From Paguma larvata (taxonomy: Eukaryota > Chordata > Mammalia > Carnivora > Viverridae): a DNA stretch of 64,000 nucleotides. Every line of letters begins with the position of its first letter. Positions within the stretch are counted from its first letter, which is position 1. The notes under the pieces were generated by a model. That model saw only the letters and a program-made list of their open reading frames with translations. It was not told where the DNA came from and searched no databases. Made by a program: the position numbers and the translations under genes. Shown here in pieces: positions 54,500 to 64,000 of the stretch. The stretch spans positions 5,093,565 through 5,157,564 of the forward strand of contig CM057841.1 of assembly GCA_030068075.1 (NCBI GenBank), written 5' to 3'.

Positions 54500-54709
54500 A
54501 ATTTTTTTTAATGTTTATTTATTTTTGAGAGACATAGAGACAGAGCGTGAGCAGGAGAAGGGCAGAGAGATGGAGACACAGAATCGAAAGCAGGCTCCAG
54601 GCTCTGAGCCGTCAGCACAGAGCCCGACGCGGGGCTCGAACTCATAGACCGTGAGATCATGACCTGAGCTGAAGTCGGCCGCCCAACCGACTGAGCCACC
54701 CAGGTGCCC
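54500..54709 (-). repeat. Carnivore tRNA-SINE
   Basis: Complete reverse copy. The L1-like host is duplicated on both sides as CCCTCTTCACCATTTTT (from 54477 and 54711), a 17 bp target-site duplication. Confidence 0.96.
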
Positions 54710-54773
54710 CCCCTCTTCACCATTTTTAAGCGTACATTCAGGACATTATACAACCATCACTGCTATCTGTTTT

Positions 54774-54993
54774 CTTTTTTTTTTTTTTTTTTTGTAATTT
54801 TTTTTATGTTTTTTATTTTTCGAGGGAGAGAGAGAGAGTGAGTGCAGGAGGGGCAGAGAGAGGGAGAACCCAAGCAGGCTCCCCAGTGTCAGCGCAGAGC
54901 CTGATATGGGGCTTGAACTCACCGCCTGTTAGATCATGACCGGAGTCAAAATCAGGAGTTGGACACTCAACCCACTGAGCCACCGGGCGCCCC
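54774..54993 (-). repeat. Carnivore tRNA-SINE
   Basis: Starts with a 19-base T run and ends GAGCCACCGGGCGCCCC. Imperfect duplication CTATCTGTTTTC before and CTACCATCCGTTTTC after. Confidence 0.94.
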
Positions 54994-55464
54994 ACTACCA
55001 TCCGTTTTCAACTTTTGCATCGTCCCAAACAGAAGCAATGACTCCCTCTTTCCCGTCCCTGACTCCTGGTAGCCCCCGTTCCGTTTTCTGTCTCTGCGGA
55101 CCTGCCTGCTCTAGAGACCACGTGACAGTCCAGCGAGCCAACAGGTGTCATTTCGTGCCTGGCCCGTTCACATAACGTAACGTTTTCATGGTGCCACGCA
55201 CCCCGTGTCAGAACTTCACTCCTTTCTACGGCCGAAGAACGTTCCACTGTCTGCGTGCGTCACGGTTTTGTGTGCTCACCTGCTGATGGACCGTCGGGCC
55301 ACCGCCCCCTCTGGCCTCTGTGGGTAACGCTGCTCTGGCCTGGAACACGACGTGCACACAAGTGCCTGCTGTCTGTTCATGTTCCCAGCCGCAGTGCTTG
55401 ACCTCTCTCTGGAAACGCCCAGCAGCCCCACGAGGCAGAGACCGTTCCCGTGAGCAACTCCAGG

Positions 55465-55510
55465 GCCCGGCGCCCAGTAGGTGCTCAAGCAAGTACCTAG
55501 GGATGGGGAC
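55465..55510 (+). repeat. L2/MIR-type tail
   Basis: 'GGCGCCCAGTAGGTGCTCAAGC' then AAGTACC. Confidence 0.5.
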
Positions 55511-55519
55511 CAGGATGTG

Positions 55520-57110
55520 CCCCCCAAAATATGCCAGTTTGAAACTAGCCGAAGGCATCCGAGTTCCCGAAGTCCCCGATCTGCCCAGAAGCAGAGCCTC
55601 CTGAAGGGACTCGCTGTCATTACGCGTCCCTGGAGCGACTCCATGTCGTGGGAGGCCAGAGGCGCCCCACACCCAGACAGGTGCCCCAACAAGTCTGCAG
55701 CGGTCAGACCCCATCTGTTCTCCGCAGGGCCCGCTTACCTGTCCAAGCGCCTGGTCCTCTGCTATCTGTTCCCCCCCTTCCCCTCTAGGTGAGGTGCGAG
55801 GACCCCAGATCCTGACAGGTCTGAGCGCTCCTCCTGCCTTCCCCCACGTGTCACACGTGCGGGGCACGTGGCAGTAAACTCGGTCAGGGTGGGAATTTGG
55901 GGTCTACACTGCTGGCTACCCGAGTGGGCTGGGGGTCACGCAGGGCCTCTCCCGGGCAGTGCTTCGGGGCGTGGGGTGCATGAAGGTCACGGCAAGCCAC
56001 AGGCGCAGCCTGAGGCGCGAGTGTCTGCCGCTCCAGGCCCCAGGGCCAGCCAGACAAGGGGCTGCGTGCTGGCAGCAGAGGCGGCCACAGGGGAGACGCG
56101 GTCTGAGACACAGCAGGTGCCGGCTTGCGTGTTTGGTCGCTGGCGGTCACCAATGCTGAGGACCCGGGGCGAGGGAAGCGTCTCTTCCTCCCCAGCCTCA
56201 GGTTCTCAGGGGCGCGGGCGGGGAGGTCAGGGCCCCGCAGCAGGCCCCTCACAAATGCCAGCTTCCTGCCTGCACCCCCAAGAACGACGCCGAGCGATCT
56301 CCAGCTCACGACGTTATCAGAGCACAGAGAACTGGCCTCAGTTCCGGGGCGGAAAAGTGTACGGTCGCCCATCTCGGTACCAGAATAGAAGTGTCTTCGT
56401 TTCTGTTCCTCAGAGGAGTCCTGTTGGCGTCAGTCAGATGGCAGCCGAATTTGCTTTTCCGAGCAGCGCTGTAAGCCAGGATTAGAAACTCCTGTGGGTT
56501 TTCCAGGCGTATCTCCGTGAATCCCTGTGGGTACTATTATTTTCATAGACTAAGGAGTAAACTTGGGGCTCAGAGAGCTCAGGACACATCTGGACTGGAT
56601 AGAGCCAGCTGGCCGTGGGGAGAGGTTCAGAGACCATTTTCCAGGAAAGGGTGTTACAGCAAATACTCAGTGCCCGGGAAGGGACACACACTCGGGGAAT
56701 CAGAGAAGACCGTTCATTGCACACCGGTGCCGGCCCGGCAGAGTCGCCTCCAAAGGCCGAGCCCCGAACCTTGGCATCGGCCTCCTTTTATGGCTGGGGT
56801 GGTAGGGGGTAGAGAGACAGAAGAAGAAGAGGAGGGGGCCCTTATCAGTGGTGCTGTCCGGGCAGTTGGTGGAGGCAGGACGCAAACAAGGTCGCAGAAG
56901 CCGAAAGTATGCAAGGGGAGTGTCCGGCCTTGGACATCTGGCTGGCCCCTCTTATCCCGTTTAGCTTTTCTCCTCAGGAGGAACAGCAGTGCAGAGACCC
57001 TGGGGGAGACTGATTTTGTCCTCTGCAAGGAGCAGGATAAGAGTAATAATAGGGGAGAGGAGTGACGGCAGGGATCAGGGCGGGATGTGGGGAGGCCGTC
57101 AGTAGGCACC
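55520..57110. other. GC-rich unassigned stretch
   Basis: Unique-looking DNA. Overlapping frames reach 213 codons (55226-55867, minus), 205 (55868-56485, plus) and 182 (56517-57065, plus). They lie in different phases, contain no known domain, signal peptide or compositional sign of coding, and are not flanked by obvious splice signals. A hidden exon cannot be excluded without comparison. Confidence 0.4.
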
Positions 57111-57114
57111 TAAG

Positions 57115-57345
57115 GAGGCTCTTCGTCCTGCATTTATGAAGGGCCTACTATGTGCTGGGCCCTGGTTTCAAGTCTCCCCGCCCCCACTTTCCTCTACCCC
57201 AGCTGCAGTCTCTAAAGTGACCCCTGAGCCTGCCGGGTCCCCACAGCCAGTGATCCCCTCCGTGGTGGGGGGATGGGGGGGCGGGATAGCTTCAGCTCAC
57301 TCACTCACTCAAGCACTCATTCATACGCAGACAGTGGGGCGCGGT
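57115..57345 (-). repeat. L2/MIR-like pieces with (CACT)n
   Basis: 'CATTTATGAAGGGCCTACTATGTGCTGGGCC' (two stretches) is the complement of an L2 end. TCACTCACTCACTCAAGC follows at 57297. 57346-57580 is unassigned. Confidence 0.5.
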
Positions 57346-57584
57346 GAGGCGCTGGGGGAGGTGGGCCTTGGAGCCCGAACAGACCGGAGGACACTTCCCC
57401 CAGCACATCGCCAAGTGAGAGGAGCCGGTCAGTCCGGCCGCCCCAGGACTCCCTGGAAAAGGCAGAGCTCAGGAGTCTGTACGAGGATGAGGGTTTGGGG
57501 AGGAGGGATGGCCAGGGGGGGCACAGAGGACGGCTAGGGCAGTGAGAATACTCCTGTGAGGCCGTAACGGATTATGGGTTCTTG

Positions 57585-58510
57585 CCCTACGTTTGTCCAA
57601 ACCCACAGCAGGTGGAACGCCAAGAGAGGGGTGATGGTGGGGGGTTGGGAGCTGCGGGCCAGGGAGGAATCCTTGAAGACGTCTTCGGTGCGAACGTGAT
57701 TTTATTCAAGTGCAGAGACAGGAGACCCGTGGGCAGAAGAGCTGTGCTGGGGGTGTGAGGAGGCACTCCTTGTACACCCTCAGGTCGGAGGGGGTTAGGG
57801 ATAGCGTGAGTCTCTAAGGAATTTGGGAGGCAACGTTTCCAGGACTTTGAGGGGCTCGCTGTTGCTAGGGAAACACATTTATTACAGCTGCACTCCTGAG
57901 ACCCTTCAGATGTATATCTGGGGGCCACAAGCTTGGAGTAGGATTGCCAGCATATATCTCGGGGGAGCTGAGATGAAGGAAGTTTCCAAAAGAATTTTTC
58001 TATGCTACAGTGGACCTACAGGATCCCGGGGCCCCCGGGGGGCTTAGTTGGTTAGGAGGCCAACCCTTGATTTCTGCTCAGGTCATGATCTCCCAATTTG
58101 TGAGTTGGAGCCCCGCACTGGGCTCTGTGCTGACAGTGCAGAGCCTACTTGGGAGTGTCTCTCTCCCTCTCTCCCTTCCTTCCTCTCTCTCTCTCTCAAA
58201 ATAAAGGAATAAACTTTAAAAATAAAATAAAGTAGCCTTACAGGATCTGCGGGGTGGGGGTGTCAGGATAATGTGAAGCCAGTCTTCCCTTTGGCCTCCA
58301 TCAAAGTGTCATCTTGAGGCAGCCGAGATCCTAGAGGGAGGTCGCTCTGCGGGTTTCAAGGACTTGTCAATGGGCTGCAGGCAGTAAGGGAATTTAATTT
58401 TTCATTTGCCTCAGTCTCCCACATCAGCACGCAAGTACTTAAACCCCTTGCCATCTGGATGAGGGTGGTATTAGGGCTCCAGGAAACGAAGTCTATAGGT
58501 TTCTGGAGAC
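57585..58510. repeat. Interspersed-repeat-like sequence, possibly a solo LTR
   Basis: The text ('ATTTTATTCAAGTGCAGAGAC', 'AGGACTTTGAGGGGCTCGC', 'GAGATGAAGGAAGTTTCCAAAAG') gives the impression of a carnivore dispersed element, perhaps a retroviral LTR in reverse, with a SINE inserted. I cannot find matching terminal repeats or coding remnants, so the assignment is weak. An X-box-like GTTGCTAGGGAAAC lies at 57861-57874. Confidence 0.25.
58028..58232 (+). repeat. Carnivore tRNA-SINE
   Basis: Head GGGGCCCCCGGGGGGCTTAG, with target-site duplication CCTACAGGATCC (from 58014) against CCTTACAGGATC (58236-58247). Confidence 0.94.
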
Positions 58511-58746
58511 TAGGCTCTGGACAGGATTGCGTTTCCTTGCAGTCGCTCAGCTGCCGGTGAACCGGAGGAGCCTTGTGTCCTGCAGGACTGTGATCTCGTC
58601 AGCCAACCATCTGCTCTCTTTCCTCTCCCCTGTTCCTGGGCGGCCGGGAGAGTCCGAGGAATGCCACACACATCCCACCTGGGGTGGGGGTGCTGTTAGC
58701 CTGTGCTTGGCCCTCAGCCCGCCCCGCACTCCCTCGTCAAACCCAC

Positions 58747-59262
58747 AGCCGCACAGACCACTGGTGTTGACAGCACAAGCGTGGCTTAGAACGGGCACCT
58801 CCAGAGCTCCGAACGGGGCTCGTGGCTTGCGAGAGAACCGTTCTCCTCCCGCTCGGAGGCCGTGTCTGCGGCGGGGCCCCGGCCTGTGGCTGGAGGTCTG
58901 GGGCCACGGTCAGATTCCACACCTGCTTCTCCTCAGGCACGAGAAGGGCCCCTGGCTTCTGCCTCTTCCCGACCACTTCTTTCCGCTGCTGGCTTCCTCC
59001 CTGCTCCTCTGCTGACCGCCCCCTCCCTGCCAGCCCCCTGCCCCAGCCTGCACCATCGCCTGCCTGGCTGCGGGCCCCAGCCTCGGAGGGTCTGCCTGCC
59101 TCCCCCCTCCTCCCCTCGGGGTCGCCTTTCCCCTGGAGAGCGGATCCGAGGGTTTAAATTGCATCGTTCTGCTGTTGAACTGATCATCCCGCAATAAACA
59201 CCTGCCCCGTGCAGGGCCCACATGGTGTCTCACCTTCCAGCCTGGGCTGACCCCACGGGCCA
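58747..59262 (-). repeat. Inverted duplication, right arm
   Basis: 516 bp, the reverse complement of 51793-52286. It retains a 22-base segment bounded by direct GAACGGG repeats (58789-58795, 58811-58817) that the left arm lacks, suggesting a slippage deletion there. On the plus strand it holds a 111-codon frame (58822-59157, differing from the left-arm version at two residues over the shared part) with AATAAA at 59193-59198, 33 bases past the stop. No homology recognised. Confidence 0.85.
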
Positions 59263-59449
59263 GGATCGGCACTCTGAGGGCCAGAGGGCAGAGGGCGGCA
59301 AGGGTGTGGGGGTCGGGGAGAACCAGCGGCCCAGAACCTGTCCCAGGGCGACAGGGCAGCCCTGGAGGTGATGCCGAGCAATGCTCCCTGCCCTGTCTGA
59401 CTCCACTTTGAAACCGAAATCCAGAGATAACACGAAGACTCTCATGATG

Positions 59450-59535
59450 GTGACCTCAGAGCAATAACCCACCAGCACACGCCCACCCTTGGGGGGCCCC
59501 AGTCACCCCGGTTTTCAGCCCCCTGCCATCCCCTT
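59450..59535 (-). repeat. Outer patch of the inverted duplication, right side
   Basis: Complement of 51323-51408. The preceding 59263-59449 has no counterpart at the left arm. Confidence 0.65.
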
Positions 59536-59716
59536 CCTCCCACGCTCTGCTCCAGGGGCCTCTGGTCTTTGCCTGCTTGTTTCGCTTCGCACCTCCTGTT
59601 CCCTCTGCAGGGAACAGCGTCCCCCGGGTCTTCCCTGAGTGCTGAGCGGCCGTGCCCAACGCCTGGGTGCCAGGTCCCGGCAAGGGCCTGGGTGAGATCA
59701 CAAAGTGATAGAAGTT

Positions 59717-59925
59717 GGGGCGCCTGCGTGGCCCAGTCAGTTCAGCGGCCACCTCCTGATTTCGGGTCAGGTCATGATCTCATGGTTCATGAGTTCCAGC
59801 CCCTCTGCGCCGACTTCGAGGAGCCTGCTGGAGAATCTGTCTCCCTCTCTCTCTGCCCCTCCCCTGCTCCTTCTCTCACGCTCTCGAGATAAATAAACAA
59901 CAACAAAAAATTTACGTTTTAAAAA
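59717..59925 (+). repeat. Carnivore tRNA-SINE
   Basis: GGGGCGCCTGCGTGGCCCAG head; target-site duplication TGATAGAAGT at 59707-59716 and 59934-59943. Confidence 0.95.
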
Positions 59926-59984
59926 AGAGAAAATGATAGAAGTGAAATTTACATGATCGCTTCTTTTGTGCACTCTGGCCGAGT

Positions 59985-60185
59985 TTCCCAGTCTAGGATG
60001 GTTTCCCCCCACCGAAAGACACAGGTGACACCTGGGAGTATTTTCTGTTGTCACAACTGGGGAGGGCGGCTGGGCTCCCAACAGTGAGCTGGGGGACACC
60101 AGGGACACCGCAGGGCACAGCCCCCCCCCCCCAGCAGAGAAGGGTCGGTTTGCCAGGTCAGCGGGGCCGAGGCTGAGAAAACCGC
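59985..60185 (+). mobile_element. hAT-type MITE (MER5A-like)
   Basis: 'GAGTATTTTCTGTTGTCACAAC', 'GGGACACCAGGGACACCGCAGG', 'GCACAGCCCCCC' and a final 'GGGGCCGAGGCTGAGAAAACC' match MER5A with its 3' end. Confidence 0.65.
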
Positions 60186-60189
60186 GCTG

Positions 60190-60565
60190 CGTCTGGGGTC
60201 TCCCTCGCCGCGTGTGTCTCAGGGTAGGTCTGCAGCAAGGCACAAGGGAGAGGCCAGCCGCGCGCGGACCCCTCCGGGCACGGAGGACCGGAATCCGTCC
60301 CGTCAGATCCCGAGGAGAAAAGACAGCCGGCCCCAGGAAATCAGGGGAAAGCTGGCTGCGGCCGGCCCCCGGGGACGCGGTCTGCGGCAGACAGCTGCGG
60401 CGGGGCCCCAGCGGGCCCCCGCCTGGAGCTGCGGAAACAGGCGTCCTGGCCTCCTCAGCCTGCAGCTCTCGACCCTGGGAAAATACCAGGGGGAGGAGGG
60501 GGGTCGCTGAGCACAGCCTTCCTCCGAGCCTGGGTATTCCAAGTGCATCTTCTGGGGCGTCTCAG
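60190..60565. other. CpG-rich stretch
   Basis: CG pairs are common at 60205-60400 (CTCGCCGCGTG, GCCGCGCGCGGACC). A 129-codon frame is open on the plus strand; no domain. Confidence 0.4.
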
Positions 60566-60572
60566 AGAGCTT

Positions 60573-60772
60573 CGGGGCACCCGGAGAGCTCCGTCGGCTA
60601 AGTGTCCAACTTTGGCTCAGGTCACGATCTCGTGGTTTGTGGGTTCAAGCCCCGAGTGAGTATCTGTGCTGACAGCTCAGAGCCTGGAGCCTGCTTCGGA
60701 TTCTGTGTCTCCCTCTCTCTCTGCCCTTTCCCTGCACTCTCAAAAATAAATAAACATTAAATAAAAGAGGAA
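60573..60772 (+). repeat. Carnivore tRNA-SINE
   Basis: GGGGCACCCGGAGAGCTCCG head, tail AAAAATAAATAAACATTAAA. 60773-61560 after it is unassigned. Confidence 0.93.
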
Positions 60773-61563
60773 GAAGAAGAAATAAAGAGTCTTCTGTCGG
60801 CATCTTCTCCCCTACCAGGGACCAGCTGAGCCCTCGTGTGATAGGTGTGGAAGGGCAGTGTCCGGGGTGGACAGGGCTCTGGCTGCTTTCCCTGAACAGA
60901 TTCCAAGGACCCCCATGACCCCTCTACCCCCCACTGGTGTTCACCTCCACTCCCCTCGAGGGCAATGGCTTGCTGCGTACAAGCCCAATACCGGAAAGAC
61001 AACCAGGCGGCCCTCCCACGACCACGTGACGTCATTACTCGAGACTCTGTCTCTCCAGCAGGGACTCACCCTGCTCGCCTCTGCGGGCTTCTAAAGTGGC
61101 CACGCGGGGAGACCGCAGGTGGCCAGAGAACACAGGCAGCCACCAGGAGGTGAGAGCAGCCTGCAGGTGAGGCCGGACCCTGGGTTCTCCGACCGTCTGC
61201 TGGTGACAAACTCTGCCAACAACCTGGCCGAGTTTGCAGTCGGGTCCCTCTGGGTCTTCTCAAGCCTCCGCGCAGGTGAGAACACAGCTCTGTGACCCAC
61301 TCCTGCTGCACCTCCTAAGACCCCAAGTGGGGGGACCCAGTCCAGGCGTGCCCGCATCCTTGATCCAGCTGTTTCAGGCCAAGTTTGTGGAGATTATGAC
61401 ACAGCAGTTGAAAAACTCAAATACTGCAGGAAAACACAGTTGAGTGGCTTTGTAACCTTGCAAAAAACGCAAGAGGCCTTGGTAAACATGACCCAAAGCC
61501 ATCAGTATAAAAAAAAAATGGATTAAGGAATCTGACCATATATGATTTGAAAATGTATATTCT

Positions 61564-61798
61564 AGGGCACCTGGGTGGCTCCGTCGGTTAAACATCTGAC
61601 TTTGGCTCAGGTCACGATCTCACGGTTTATGGATTCAAGCCCCATGTCAAGGCTCTGTGCTGATGGCTCAGAGCCTGGAATCTGCTCTTCGGATTCTGTG
61701 TCTTCCTCTCTCCGTGCCCCTCCCCTGCTTGTGCTCTGTCTCTCAAAAATAAACAAACGTTAAAAAAAACAAAAAATAAGTTAAAAAAAAAAAAAGAA
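61564..61798 (+). repeat. Carnivore tRNA-SINE
   Basis: GGGCACCTGGGTGGCTCCG head, long A-rich tail with AAAAACAAAAAATAAG. Last SINE in the window. Confidence 0.94.
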
Positions 61799-62214
61799 AA
61801 CGTATGTTCCAGACGGGGCATGAGGGCAGGAAGGGCCCCGCCAGAGTCAAGGCTGACGGTGAGCCTTTCTCGAGGGCTGTCTGACCATGTGATCACCCAA
61901 CCCAGAACCCCCAGTGGGTCTCGGTGTTCATGTAACAAAGAGGACGATCGTGTCATACGGCGTGGGGGCTACAGAATTTCCTCCGCCGGCGGTGGAGGGG
62001 GCAGCGTGGCGGAGGCAACATTTTGGAAGAAGTGAGGAGTTAGGAACGTATCTTGATATTTCATTTGCTTTACCTTCTCGACTCACGCCGTGTGGGTGTA
62101 AGCAAGCGGACGGGTGATTTTATTGCTGTGTGTGTATCTGTGAAAAATGAAATACCCCGTTGTTTTATACTTTTCGTTTAAGTGGGGGATATTTTTTCAG
62201 GAAACCACAGCAAA

Positions 62215-62425
62215 GAACATTTAGGGATCACTAATTACATGTTGGACGGTGTCATCGTAATTATCAGGACCCCGAGCCATTGCATTAAAAATGAAAGGGC
62301 AGATTTTCAGCCTCGGAAAAATCCGGGAATAATTACAGCCCGTGGTACCCATGGAAACAATCAGAAAGACAATCTTAATGGATTCGGACACCTTTCTTCC
62401 TTTCTTTTTTAACCACCGTATGGTA
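62215..62425 (-). promoter_or_regulatory. Possible conserved element with X-box (N)
   Basis: AT-rich, low-repeat segment holding GTACCCATGGAAAC (62345-62358) and, 20 bases to the left, GGAAAAATCC (62315-62324). Read on the minus strand this is X-box, then kappa-B-like, the module order with a shorter spacer. The rest does not match the other modules, so it may be independent. Confidence 0.4.
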
Positions 62426-62654
62426 AAAGGCATCTCTTGCATACGGGGTATATTGTGCCGTGTCTGAGAAACCCACCTTGTTTTCCTGTTCGTGAAATAA
62501 CATCGCATGTGCACGGACAGCCTGGATCCCCCAACAGACCCCAACCGTGGATCCGGGGAGCGTTCCGTGTCACAGCTGGGGTCAAGGTCCCCTGGGGCAG
62601 TGTCGTACTCAGGAGGGATCGCAGCCTGCCAATTCTGCATTATTTGGAACCTCT

Positions 62655-62760
62655 GCGATCCCGGGTCATCGGTGTCTCACTGAAATCCACCAGCAAGGGC
62701 TGTCTCCATGGCAACCGTGTGCAGCCTGAAGGACACCTCTCTCCAGGCCGCCTGCATGGC
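62655..62760 (-). promoter_or_regulatory. X-box module O
   Basis: X-box GTTGCCATGGAGAC on the minus strand, complement of 62702-62715. The flank CGTGTGCAGCCTG resembles the upstream side of modules B and C. A decayed GGATTTCAG lies 19 bases beyond it. No tail seen. Confidence 0.5.
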
Positions 62761-62879
62761 CCGGGGAGCATCTTCCCGCGTGGAATCCGGACGCGTCCCC
62801 TCCTCCGCACGCACACAGCAGCCTTTAGGCCGCGCCCTGGCCCTCCGTCCTCGGACCCTGCCCTCAGCCCGAGTGTCTA

Positions 62880-64000
62880 GCTAACGAAATGGACAATTTT
62901 CTCTTATTTCGGACAGGGTCCCTCCTCTTAGGAGATAAACACATTGGCGGGACAGCTCTTGACTAGGAATCTTATTTCAGCTACCTCTTAACAAAAGCAG
63001 GAAGTTTTTCTGTTGAAATAACTCATTTCCCCCACTCGGACCCACTGCCCCAGACTTTCCACTGTCTCCACCGGCGCCGGGCTCTAAGTGAAGCCGCGCG
63101 GCACCCGGGTGTGTGTTAGGTGTGCATGCAGAAAGCCGTGGGCCTTCTCTCGCTGGCCGAGTGATCTTCCTTCCTGGCCGTCCTGTCTCCTCTCTCGGTG
63201 TGGTGACATCCAGGCTTTCGCTGTCCCCCTCGCCATAACGCGACATGCCTGGAGACAGCCAGCTGGGTCCCTGTCGTTTAATTTTCATCACAGAACTCCT
63301 TTGAGCAAGTACAATGTTCATTTTAAAATGTTGATGGAAAAGTCAAACACACTGCTTCGTGCGCGTGTGGCGTGAAGAAGGCGGGGAGAAAGGGCAGATC
63401 CTTTCTTGTGGCAGAACGGAGGCAATATTGTAAAGAATGTTTTCAACATCTTCCCTAGAGACCACCCTTTCAGAGTCACTCGGGCAGGAGTTGCGGCTGG
63501 CTGGAGCCTCGGGAGACCCACGGAGGCGGGACGTCCCCGGCGCGGGTGGCCTCCTTCCTCCCGTGTCCGCGGCTCTCCTTTCCCTTTGCCTCATTTCCTG
63601 GCTTTGGTTGCAGCCGTCAGTGTCTGAACGTGTATGTTCCTTCGCCTGTGTGTGTGCACTGGCCTCCCATCGGGGTCCCAGTGACAGCACCGGCTGCCCG
63701 GGCACCGAGATCCTTGCCTGTCCGGTTCCCGTCTGCCTTTCCAGGACCCGAACGATGCGGATCCTTCCCAATGCTACTTCTAGAATAGATCTCGAATCTA
63801 TGCCAAATGCTGAAACAGATGAAGTGATTTCCTGTGGCTTTTCTGGAACCAGAAAGCAGTGGAAACGATTTCGTCATCTATCGCAGGGGAACTGCTTACA
63901 TAAGTCTTGGTGTCGTCACACTACTGGAGATTCTGCGACAGTCCAAAGAGAATGAGGATGCCCTTAACGTATGGATGGGGAACGCGGCCCAGGATGTTTT
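62880..64000. other. Unassigned stretch
   Basis: No repeat or gene recognised. Frames of up to 172 codons (63437-63955, plus) have no domain or supporting signal. Confidence 0.4.

Larger units (their letters stand above)
54432..55330 (+). repeat. Old L1-like fragment, split by two SINEs
   Basis: 'GTGGTAAAATACACATCAC' before the first SINE, 'GCGTACATTCAGGACATTATACAACC' between them, 'TCCCTGACTCCTGGTAGCCCCC' and 'GTTCCACTGTCTGCGTGCG' after the second. Confidence 0.65.

Noticed and set aside
55226..57065. Long frames of 182-213 codons as exons of a real gene
   Set aside because: They lie in GC-rich DNA in clashing phases, without domains or convincing splice signals.
57861..57874. GTTGCTAGGGAAAC as a further module
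   Set aside because: A fair X-box, but no kappa-B palindrome, no module flank, and it sits in unrelated repeat-like text.
2430..61798. tRNA genes suggested by A-box and B-box motifs (TGGCTCAG, GGTTCGAGCCC)
   Set aside because: Each lies in the head of a tRNA-derived SINE with SINE body and A-rich tail; no copy stands alone or folds as a full cloverleaf by eye.

Overview
Nuclear DNA of a carnivore, most probably a cat or close feliform relative. About 40 copies of a tRNA-derived SINE carry the cat-type text: a head reading GGGGCGCCTGGGTGGCTCAG, an RGGTTCGAGCCCC-like B box, the GTGCTGACAGCTCAGAGCC body, a CT-rich stretch and an A-rich AATAAA tail. Two L1 3' ends with the carnivore-type terminal text (ATGAACACTGGGTGTT... 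AATAAA) lie at 54.0-54.4 kb. I recognise no protein-coding gene, rRNA or functional tRNA; the long open frames fall in microsatellites, repeats or GC-rich DNA. The window reads as intergenic or intronic, GC-rich, possibly subtelomeric DNA (the last point is inference).

Layout. 0-16 kb: old L1-like pieces, SINEs, three plus-strand copies of an unassigned ~450 bp repeat ('P family' here), and a 640 bp CA/TA minisatellite at 14.76-15.40 kb. 16-30 kb: SINEs, L2 and hAT pieces, the fourth P copy (minus strand), a 24-base G run, a 120 bp pyrimidine tract and an unexplained AT-rich block (28.42-29.10 kb). 30-40 kb: nested SINEs, a CpG-rich stretch (32.8-33.6 kb), old L1 and MIR pieces. 40.9-53.4 kb: 12.5 kb without a single carnivore SINE. 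53-64 kb: a SINE and L1 cluster, one arm of an inverted duplication, GC-rich sequence and a possible conserved element at 62.2-62.7 kb.

The main result is a family of regulatory-looking modules scattered through the window. Each has a 14 bp palindrome of the RFX X-box type (GTTGCCATGGAAAC and variants), a 35-63 bp purine-rich spacer, then a second palindrome of kappa-B type (CTGGAATTTTCCAG). Several end in an eroded L2/MIR-like tail (GGCACACAGTAGGTGCTCAA-like). Ten to fourteen copies can be read. They are minus strand at 20.6, 22.8 and 28.0 kb and plus strand at 35.3, 36.9, 39.0, 41.7, 45.9, 48.2 and 50.9 kb, with outliers at 6.06, 42.5, 62.3 and 62.7 kb. Similarity between copies extends beyond the two palindromes, so they share descent, yet the palindromes are far better preserved than the spacers. 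This looks like an old, locally amplified cis-element array under selection. Its function is unknown.

A second structural result is an inverted duplication of ~0.5 kb (51.79-52.29 kb plus, 58.75-59.26 kb minus) with about 17 differences by eye. Coordinates of repeats are approximate, generally to within 5-20 bases.
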